From: CBDFLD01 sp965249005
GTDB taxonomy: Bacteria; Acidobacteriota; UBA6911
Assembly: GCA_965249005.1 (NCBI GenBank)
Contig: CBDFLD010000009.1
Location: 84,797 to 148,796, forward strand
Direction: 5' to 3'
DNA length: 64,000 nucleotides
Under the pieces are notes generated by a model. That model was not told the DNA's origin. It did not search any database and was given only the letters and a program-made list of their open reading frames with translations. Positions 54,010 to 61,054 of the stretch are shown here, piece after piece. Numbering within the stretch: position 1 is the first letter of the stretch; the number at the start of each line of letters is the position of its first letter. The translations under genes were made by a program, and so were the position numbers.

Positions 54010-54493
54010 GAAACACCTCGTGATTTTTAATGTTTCAGCGGAGGTAGTCGTTATACGCTCCGCGGCGGCCGATTCCTTTCCCTAGGGCACGAACTGAGGA
54101 GGAACTGCCGAGAGGACCGATAGGCCATAGTAACAAAAAGAGCAAAGGCCGCGACACTCCTATCCATGATAACTAGAACGTGGTCGGAGACATTCCTGCA
54201 TGGGTCCGACGCCAAGATCGCAATCTTTGCGGGAGACAGGAAAAAGAGCAAGAGCAAAGCGACGGTCTTGTTGCAGCATCTCAAATTCCAGACCAGCAGG
54301 TTTCGGTGGGTTCGATCGGCCATCGAGAATCCTCATGGAAAGAAGGACCGGCCACTATGGACCAACCAAATCAGCAATGAAGTACGCTTTCAAAACACAC
54401 CGTAAATATGCTGCTGATTGAGGGCAAATCGCATGCCCGGCCCAAAATCATGCAGACTTCCTCAACAGAGGTTTCATAGGTAAAGCCAAGGAT
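54010..54493. other. Intergenic region with decayed TIG-protein tail and repeat
   Basis: Contains the remnant at 54082-54160 and, at about 54300-54440, sequence shared with 59660-59800 (CGATCGGCCATCGA, ATCCTCAT and AAACACACC). It also contains an AAATCGCATGCCCGGCC motif near 54426. No intact gene. Confidence 0.5.
54082..54160 (-). pseudogene. Tail fragment of a TIG-protein C-terminus
   Basis: Minus strand reads VAAFALF then, one base shifted, GLSVLSAVPPQFVP and a stop. This matches the end block GVASFALFGTNNLSVLSAVP of the gene at 61055. A decayed duplicate. Confidence 0.6.
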
Positions 54494-57316
54494 CTATTGA
54501 AGCCACAGAATCCTCTGCTTGACGCTCTCAACGAGCGATCGTACCTCCATTTGGTCTGTCGGCGCCTCATCCGAGATTGACGACGAACAAGAGGCGTCAG
54601 CACATATAGACAGCCAAGACCCACTATCGGCTTGCCCGGATCGGCTCAGCGTAGCTTTGGAAGTGGCGGAGGCACTAAATGTAAATGCTTGGCGAACACC
54701 GCTTTCATCCAATGCCCTGCCGGACACTACAAAGCGACTCGTACCTTCAAGAAAGATTTCTCCATTAGTTATCGTGCCCGTCGCTTCATGGTGGTTTTCG
54801 TTGACGCTCGTTATTGTAATTCCATCCACTTCTCGCCCCAGTTCGACCAATAGCAATCCTGCAGGCCCACTCACGGAAAAATTATTCCCTTCAATGGTCC
54901 CCGTTCGCCTCACGGACTCCCACTGTTGCGGCGTGAGGTCCTTGGGAACTAGACCAGACACGGGGATTGGAAGGTAGCTGATATTACAGTCGACCTGGTT
55001 GATAGTGATAGTTCCCGCTCCTCTGAAGGAACTCGTATCTGTGTCCGTTTCTCCGAGCGCGGTGAAACTCTCCGTCAAGGTGCCAGATTCTCGGCCATTC
55101 CATAGACCAGAAATGTCTGCACACTCATCATCAGGGTATAGAGCAAATATGCGCACTCCGCTGTGGTCAGCTGTTGTGAAATCCAGAAGCAGTGACGGTC
55201 CGTAGCTATTCTCAAAGTCGGACACGCCTTTATCCACCCAGCCGTCAGGAGCGACCAGGACGTCGCGCGCGTCGTCGAATGATTCGAACAGGTGAAGCAC
55301 GGTTTCTCGACTGAAGGCTCCTGAAGTTATATAGACCGGATCTCCAGACTCGCTCGTGACCTCAAAAGATGGGAAAATACGGCCGTGATTTTTTGCTTTC
55401 CCCCCGCGGATATCGACCCACGCCACTCCTTTCGTGTGTGGATACTGGGGCATCCACAAAGGAATGTTGAGCAGTTCGTTATACGCATAAGCCGCCCAAT
55501 AGCCATCAGAATGGCCACCTTCTTTAGAAAACTTCGTTCTTGTGGGATCCCCCTCTCCTTGCGCTTCGAGGAAGTGCTCGAGGTGATCTTTAGCCTGCTG
55601 TTCTGTAGAAGCAGTGAAGTCGATCCAAACCACATTAATAGGTTCAAGAATCCTCCAGGATTCACCGGGATAATTCTTATCTTTGTAGCGATCCCAGCCG
55701 TTCACCCAATCTGCAATCCCGTTCATGGAGGAAAGGTCAGTCTGCTTATGCATCCAAAGTCCGACGTGACCTTCGGCTGTCACACCCTGAGGACTAGGGT
55801 GAGAGAACGGGCCGATCATTTTTACCGTACTGATGTCCGATAGCCTGACATCGCTCGATTCGCCGGCCGAAGATAGAAAATGCAGGTTGCCTGAAGTCGA
55901 CGCACCAGAACCATCGAACAAGATGAACTGGGTCGACCATCCATCGCCGTAGGCAAAATGGGGGAACAACTGCTCGTCCGTGGACGCTGTAGCATTTTCG
56001 TCCACCGGCGAAGTCGTTGTAATCAAGAAATCAGCCCGCTCGTTGACATGACTTCTTAATCCTACGACCGAGAGACCGGCCGTCGAGGTCGTCGATATCC
56101 GCAACACGCCCTGAAACGGGGTGGTTAGCTCCTCAAACCCCGAAATCTGGTCCAGGAACGTTGCGATCTGGCCATTTCCCGGAATTGTCGCGGTTCCAGT
56201 GAGTCCCGTAGATGCTCCAGGCAGTGTGGTCAGCTCGAAGGTTACCGTGGAGGGAGACGACGACGGGTTCGCAATCGCGACTCCAGTCTGAATCGAGGCC
56301 GCGGATTCCGCATACATACGCACCGACGTGGCCGGCTCAAGCAGCGGAACACCCGCTTCAGCCACTGTAAACAGGTTGGGCTTAAACGAAAACACACCGA
56401 GGCCAGACGGCGCACTGTTGCCAGGGTCTGGCACGATTCGAACCGAACCGGACGTCGTTACCATCGAGGCCCCGGAAGGCACAAACCGGCGGGCGCTCCG
56501 GCCCGGTATCGAGTAGGTGAACGACGATGCGGAGACACCGTCGATCGTAACCGTAGCCGGGGCACCAGGTACCGTATCACTGCCCTGGCTGAAGAACTCT
56601 ATCCTACCGGTCAGGATGCCATCGGTGGGATTAACCAGGATCACCTGTGTGATCCAGCCCCCTCCGACGGCAAAGTGCGGAAACAAGCTAGTCACAGTCG
56701 ATGTCGTCCCAAGCGGCGCAACGGGAAGGGTCGTGATCAGAAGATCCCCACGCTCGTTGATAAAACCTCGAAGCGCGATCACAGAAATCAGAACGTCTGA
56801 ATTGAATGTAAAGGTCCCGTTGACGATATCACCGCTGTTGAACGGATCCTGATTCAGGAATTTGGCAATCTGACCGCCTGCGGCAATCGTGATCGTCCCA
56901 CTTCCGAAATCGGTCCCTGCAGAATCGGTAAAATTGAATGTTATGGTCGCGGGACTGCCGTTCGGATTCGCAATAGCCAACCCCGTGTTGACGGCTCCGG
57001 CAACCTCGGCGTAAATCCTTCCGGCCTGGGTCAGGGGCGAGGCTGGAACCCCGGCCTCGGAAACGAGTACACCTCCGGACGTGAATCCGAATATCGCCAA
57101 ACCGGCTGGTGCGGTGCGGCCTATTTCTGGCTGGATTCTACCGTAACCGCGAGTGACCTCGGACGCGGTGTTCGCCGTGGACGCCGACAGTCCCCCGTTA
57201 TCGGGTAGCTCGTACACGAGCTTGCTCGTATTCGATTGCGCTTGGATGAAGTGCGCACTGGTAATCGCCGCGAACAACCCAACGAACACAATGAGACCTT
57301 TTTTTGGTGTCCTCAT
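54494..57316 (-). CDS. Large secreted beta-repeat protein, 940 aa
   Basis: Exported protein with signal peptide (GLIVFVGLFAAITSAHFIQA). Two long beta modules (about 60-250 and 275-470) repeat a pattern RIYAEVAGAVNTGLAIANPN..ITFNF and MYAESAASIQTGVAIANPSS..VTFEL. The middle (about 490-740) is unrecognised and Trp-rich (WVNGWDRYKDKNYPGES, YNELLNIPLWMPQYPHTKG). The last third (about 745-920) is beta-rich and lipocalin-like (ISGLWNGRESGTLTESF). It shares the C-terminal module style of the IPT/TIG paralogues but lacks TIG domains. Downstream of a CGCATGC motif at ~57.53 kb. Function unknown; surface or matrix protein likely. Confidence 0.75.
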   Translation of the reverse strand: MRTPKKGLIVFVGLFAAITSAHFIQAQSNTSKLVYELPDNGGLSASTANTASEVTRGYGRIQPEIGRTAPAGLAIFGFTSGGVLVSEAGVPASPLTQAGRIYAEVAGAVNTGLAIANPNGSPATITFNFTDSAGTDFGSGTITIAAGGQIAKFLNQDPFNSGDIVNGTFTFNSDVLISVIALRGFINERGDLLITTLPVAPLGTTSTVTSLFPHFAVGGGWITQVILVNPTDGILTGRIEFFSQGSDTVPGAPATVTIDGVSASSFTYSIPGRSARRFVPSGASMVTTSGSVRIVPDPGNSAPSGLGVFSFKPNLFTVAEAGVPLLEPATSVRMYAESAASIQTGVAIANPSSSPSTVTFELTTLPGASTGLTGTATIPGNGQIATFLDQISGFEELTTPFQGVLRISTTSTAGLSVVGLRSHVNERADFLITTTSPVDENATASTDEQLFPHFAYGDGWSTQFILFDGSGASTSGNLHFLSSAGESSDVRLSDISTVKMIGPFSHPSPQGVTAEGHVGLWMHKQTDLSSMNGIADWVNGWDRYKDKNYPGESWRILEPINVVWIDFTASTEQQAKDHLEHFLEAQGEGDPTRTKFSKEGGHSDGYWAAYAYNELLNIPLWMPQYPHTKGVAWVDIRGGKAKNHGRIFPSFEVTSESGDPVYITSGAFSRETVLHLFESFDDARDVLVAPDGWVDKGVSDFENSYGPSLLLDFTTADHSGVRIFALYPDDECADISGLWNGRESGTLTESFTALGETDTDTSSFRGAGTITINQVDCNISYLPIPVSGLVPKDLTPQQWESVRRTGTIEGNNFSVSGPAGLLLVELGREVDGITITSVNENHHEATGTITNGEIFLEGTSRFVVSGRALDESGVRQAFTFSASATSKATLSRSGQADSGSWLSICADASCSSSISDEAPTDQMEVRSLVESVKQRILWLQ

Positions 57317-57749
57317 CAGTTCCTCTTCTCCTCATTGGTTTCCATCACTTCCCAGCTATCGCCGCCACCCAAACCCATGGAAAAGAGACTTCCCCATCTT
57401 CTGGCCACAGAACCTGTCGTGAATAAGTGCTAAATGTAAGCGATTAGGGAATACGCAATGCCTCAGAGATCCGGGCCTACGACAATGAAAATCAATCCTC
57501 ACACCTTAGTATGCGTTTTGGCATGGGCAAAATCGCATGCCTGGTCTCGATTAGTCGCGGCAGGCTCGAGGAATTGAGGGGCGTGCGACTCGAAATAGGC
57601 CGCCAAGCTGGAAGCAGCCCGCTACAAAGGGGCTAGCGATTGAGGTCAAAGCTAGGTAGAAAGCGATCAACCGTGGGAAAGACGACACGCAACCGAACAG
57701 TCCAATTTCGGACGCATCGCAATATGGAGATGAGACCTAGGCAAAAGTA
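57317..57749. other. Upstream region of the 940-aa gene
   Basis: No gene. Contains GGCATGGGCAAAATCGCATGCC near 57520-57541 (split here as GGCATGGGC and AAATCGCATGCC), related to motifs at 54.43 and 60.98 kb. Confidence 0.35.
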
Positions 57750-57973
57750 TCAAAATTTGTCTCTTGAGGCTGCAAGCAGATATCGCTTCTTCGTGGTATC
57801 GATGATGGTTTCGATATTCGGGAGCCAAGTAAAGATGTCGGGCGAATAACGCCACCCGGTCGCGTAATGCAACACTTCTTCCTCGGAATCGACGCGCTTT
57901 TCGATGAGCGCCACGCCTTCTCTTGGTTCTTTGCGAACCACGCCTCAACTCGAAACAGCTTCTCGTTCGACAT
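57750..57973 (-). CDS. Small hypothetical protein, possibly frameshifted
   Basis: The frame ending at 57750 (REGVALIEKRVDSEEEVLHY, WRYSPDIFTWLPNIETIID, ending ASRDKF) looks genuinely coding but starts at a GTG (57941) right after a stop. An overlapping frame from ATG 57973 reads MSNEKLFRVEAWFAKNQE, also protein-like. One base shift near 57925 would join them into about 74 aa. Not recognised; could be a small chromosomal gene with an indel. Confidence 0.4.
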
Positions 57974-58135
57974 AAGGGCCTGTCTTTTCGCGTGTCGCCT
58001 AACGCCCCGCTTAACCCGTGACTGTGTAGGAGCGACCGAGGCCAGCATCCGCATCAACGCTATTGTTAGGCCTTTTTGCTCTCAGATACTCCAACGGTAC
58101 CGCGCACTCACTCTTCAGCGTCGCGTCGACCCTGA
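57974..58135. other. No gene recognised
   Basis: Spacer between two minus-strand frames; no feature seen. Confidence 0.3.
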
Positions 58136-58966
58136 TCAGCGCCGGTCCGGTGGGCGGACATCAGCGGTCTGGTCAGTCTTCTCTTCAAGAATCCTCATCA
58201 TCTCCTTGAAGATGGGTGTCGACCAGTTCTTCTTTCCAAATCGCCCCACGAAGCCTTTGCCAGTTTTTATCTTCACTCGCGTCGAAGAATCGTCGATTTT
58301 CAACTTCGCCGTGACTTTTTCTCCTCCGCCGCCCTGTGGTGCCTCATAGTTGCCGCGACCGCGCTTGCACTCGATCTTATCGTCTTCCTCCTTCGTAACT
58401 CGGCATGAGTACTTCTCCATAGACCGCTTGAGCGCTGTACGAACTTGATCCACCAGATAGGGGACTATTTCCTCCATGTTCTTGCTCCCGGCCGCCGGAT
58501 GCTCCACGTTTGCCAGGATTGTGACTGGCTTGCCACTTTTTTCCTCGAGCACCGCGATTACTGGACCATATTCGTCTTTGTGGAGCCGAAAGGCAGTTTC
58601 CTTTAACTCCGTTCCTTTTTCGTGCTCGATGGTAAGCCAGTGACTCTTCGTCTTGGTCAGCATCAACACGGCTCCTGCTCCGAGTGATAATACTGCAACA
58701 GCAGCACCCTCTGATATCCGCCGCCGCCTGGCCATCTCATAATTGATGTTTTTTATCTGCGAGTAGGGAATCTCCACTCGAACAGAGGAGCGTTTCTTTT
58801 CCACAACTACAATCTTCTGATCTTCGATGCGGAGTTCCACATCGATGAATTTCTGCTTATTCTTTTCGATAATCTCCAGCTTGGTCTTCTTAAAAGAAGC
58901 CGAGTCCGCGAAGGTGTTGAGAGCCAACGAAAACACTAGCCCAATCAGCATCATTCCTCTAACCAT
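58136..58966 (-). CDS. Hypothetical exported protein, 276 aa
   Basis: ATG 58966 has an excellent GAGGAGGG site. Signal peptide MVRGMMLIGLVFSLALNTFA, then a domain (about 20-160) with VEIPYSQIKNINYEMARRRR and one hydrophobic segment AAVAVLSLGAGAVLMLT, resembling PH-like/secreted proteins that measure envelope state. Lys-rich C-terminus (about 200-276, CKRGRGNYEA, VKIKTGKGFVGRFGKKN). Family not recognised. It directly follows the DUF4410-type gene (29 bp) on the same strand. Confidence 0.6.
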   Translation of the reverse strand: MVRGMMLIGLVFSLALNTFADSASFKKTKLEIIEKNKQKFIDVELRIEDQKIVVVEKKRSSVRVEIPYSQIKNINYEMARRRRISEGAAVAVLSLGAGAVLMLTKTKSHWLTIEHEKGTELKETAFRLHKDEYGPVIAVLEEKSGKPVTILANVEHPAAGSKNMEEIVPYLVDQVRTALKRSMEKYSCRVTKEEDDKIECKRGRGNYEAPQGGGGEKVTAKLKIDDSSTRVKIKTGKGFVGRFGKKNWSTPIFKEMMRILEEKTDQTADVRPPDRR

Positions 58967-58994
58967 AACAATCCCTCCTCTTGTCTGTGCGGCT

Positions 58995-59492
58995 TCAAAA
59001 GAACCGCTTCTTGATCTTCTTAGCCACTTCCTTTGCCAGACCGTTGGAAGCACCCATTGTGTCCCCGCCGTACGGCCCTATCATGACTTTCCCGTCGACA
59101 TCAGACTCAAACAATACTTGCCCTGTCTCCCGGTCCAGAACCTCGATGTGAGCCCCGATTTTGGTTTTACCGAGGGCTACCGGGACAACGTAACGGAGAA
59201 GGCGCTGACCACCTTTGAATTCCGTGATCGTTCCCGTAAGGCGAAGCCCTGGTCCCGTCGACCTCTGGTCCTGTCCCTCACTTATCACCTCAATGCCCAA
59301 TTTGTCGCCTAGCTGCAGCTTGATGTCGATGACCAGCGTGATCTTGAATTTGGAAGGTAATTCGATGCCTGCCTGCACCTCGAATCGATCTACTTCAATG
59401 GTGACGTATTTCACTCCATCGGATTCCGGCCTGGCAGAAGCAGCCGAAAGGAATCCGACCAGCACGAAAACGAAAATATTACGAAAACTCAT
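58995..59492 (-). CDS. DUF4410-like exported protein
   Basis: 165 aa from ATG 59492, with GGAGG nine bases upstream (59501 also possible). Signal peptide (IFVFVLVGFLSAASA) and a domain of the DUF4410 type: LRLTGTITEFKGGQRLLRYV, VEVLD-like IEVLDRETGQVLFESD, GYGGD-like IGPYGGDTMGASNGLAKEVA. Such proteins are small envelope lipoproteins or periplasmic proteins of unknown role. Same strand and probably co-transcribed with the 276-aa gene. Confidence 0.65.
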   Translation of the reverse strand: MSFRNIFVFVLVGFLSAASARPESDGVKYVTIEVDRFEVQAGIELPSKFKITLVIDIKLQLGDKLGIEVISEGQDQRSTGPGLRLTGTITEFKGGQRLLRYVVPVALGKTKIGAHIEVLDRETGQVLFESDVDGKVMIGPYGGDTMGASNGLAKEVAKKIKKRFF

Positions 59493-59867
59493 CGCTCCCA
59501 ACCTCCATCACCGGGGTATTGTCGACTCAAAGAAGGTGCTCCACTTGCTTCGGCAGAACCCCTCCGCGCTTTGGGGATGTCAATCAGGGATCCCCTGATT
59601 TTGCCCTCGAAATCGCTTAGGCGCGCCCATTGTGGCCGATGCAGCATCACCGCCAAAAGCGGCTCAGGTGAGTCGATCGGCCATCGAAAATCCTCATTAA
59701 GAAGGGTCTGGAATACTCCCCGCGGGACCAACCAAACCAGCCATGAAGCACGCTTTCGAAACACACCCTATATATGCCTCCTGCGCCCGGGATAATCGCA
59801 TGGCCGACGGCAGATTTATTCGCGGAGTTTTTCGCAGGTTGGATTGCCAAACGGCTAACTGATTTTT
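59493..59867. other. Intergenic region with repeat shared with 54.3 kb
   Basis: About 59660-59800 shares several blocks with 54300-54440 (GATCGGCCATCGA..ATCCTCAT, GGACCAACCAAA, ATGAAG.ACGCTTTC, AAACACACC) and an AATCGCATG motif near 59799. No gene. Confidence 0.45.
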
Positions 59868-60041
59868 ATGGTAGAACTTGAGGGAGGGGGGGCTGCCGAC
59901 AGCACCGATAGATCTACCATGCCAAACAACGCGAAGCTCGCCCCTGTCCACCGTCACCCGGATGTATCCAGAGCTGATACTCCGCCCCTCCAGTTCCGGA
60001 AAGTACTGGGTCAACAACTGGGAGATACGAACAGATACCAA
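59868..60041 (-). pseudogene. TIG-protein C-terminal fragment (minus orientation)
   Basis: Reads ISQLLTQYFPELEGRSISSG then YIRVTVDRGELRVVWHGRSI and VGSPPSLKF. This matches the end of the gene at 61055 (SLLLTQYFPELEDRTISSGY..SVLSAVPPQVVP). It meets an oppositely oriented fragment of the same family at about 60030. Confidence 0.65.
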
Positions 60042-60160
60042 TTGTCGATAGTCAGTTGTTTGGGTCCGGGGTAGCGGACCCGGACGAGATTCGGTGGATG
60101 AAGATCGATAGCACGCGGGAGAAGACGGCGGGATGCATTTCCTTGTTAAACGACAATTGT
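60020..60160 (+). pseudogene. TIG-protein fragment (plus orientation)
   Basis: Reads QIPIVDSQLFGSGVADPDEI then RWMKIDSTREKTAGC, matching SEQIPIVDSQLFGSGVSDPD of the 61055 gene, but on the other strand from its neighbour fragment. The two fragments overlap in a head-to-head junction. Confidence 0.65.
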
Positions 60161-60437
60161 TCTTGGAGCGGGCAGATCACATCTTCCATGATTGCGCGCT
60201 TCCTGCAGCCACAACTGGTTGCGGCCCCCCCCAACTGACTCAATTTGCTCTAGCCTCCTAAGATTGTTCTGAAGTGGTTCCTTGGAACAACCAAGCTGGG
60301 CACGACCCACTAGTGGAGTGTAACAATTGAAATACTATCAAGAATCTCTCGCTCCTACACGCATCGTAGCTCTTGCAAGAGGGCAAATCAGCTGAACAAA
60401 GTGTTTAATGTACTAGCAATCTTATCGTTACAGGCCA
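60161..60437. other. No gene recognised
   Basis: No supported feature. Confidence 0.35.
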
Positions 60438-60905
60438 CTAGTTGACGAACGTAGCCTTTACTCTCTTGGACACACGGAAGTAAGGTATCCAAATTCCCGC
60501 AGAAATTGCGTCGCGTACAAGCGCCTTGCCGCTCTCGATTGCGAACGTTTCCGCTCCTGCGCTCAGCTCGATCACGAGAAGCACACCGGACGCGACGATA
60601 CTCGCGACGGCCAATTTGATGATAATGGAGCGGGCATCTTTCCTCTTGCCGAAGAATCGCGTTGCGGCATAGATCACAAAGACCAAGAATCCTAGACTTA
60701 CAATAAGCTCGAGCGCGTATATCCCACCATAACCTGCCATTTCGACGTCGGAGAATAGGACTAAGCCTAAGATCAGGCTGCCGACGCCGACGATTACACC
60801 CAAAACCATCCCGACGGCTGGTAGAACCAGCCATCCTCCGATACCGGAGAGTTGCGGACAGACTACGGGCATATTTCCTTCAGTCGATCTCGTTTGGGTG
60901 AGCAT
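60438..60905 (-). CDS. DUF2569-like membrane protein
   Basis: 155 aa from ATG 60905 with AAAGGAG nine bases upstream. Four hydrophobic segments (WLVLPAVGMVLGVIVGVGSL, AGYGGIYALELIVSLGFLVF, AVASIVASGVLLVIE, with a shorter one between) after a GIGGWL start that is typical of DUF2569. C-terminus has IPYFRVSKRVKATFVN (family YFxxSxRVxxTF). Inner-membrane protein of unknown function. The longer frame from 61007 is not supported by a start. Confidence 0.75.
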   Translation of the reverse strand: MLTQTRSTEGNMPVVCPQLSGIGGWLVLPAVGMVLGVIVGVGSLILGLVLFSDVEMAGYGGIYALELIVSLGFLVFVIYAATRFFGKRKDARSIIIKLAVASIVASGVLLVIELSAGAETFAIESGKALVRDAISAGIWIPYFRVSKRVKATFVN

Positions 60906-61054
60906 AACTATTGGCTCCTTTAAGTTGCCGACAAATGGATTGGGCACTGATTCCCAGCCATGCACACATATGCGGATTGATCGTGTAAAAATCGCATGCC
61001 CGGCCAATAGTCATTCAGATTCCCTCAGGAGAACTACATAACTGCGAACTCCTC
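60906..61054. other. Upstream region of the DUF2569 gene
   Basis: Contains AAAATCGCATGCCCGGCC near 60985, followed by TCATTCAGATTCCCTCAG, as at 54.43 kb. Otherwise nothing. Confidence 0.35.

Noticed and set aside
54425..54445. Sigma-54 promoter (GG-N10-GC-like, minus strand)
   Set aside because: GGGCATGCGATTTGC fits well at one site, but the -12 element is not kept at the related motifs at 57.5, 59.8 and 61.0 kb.
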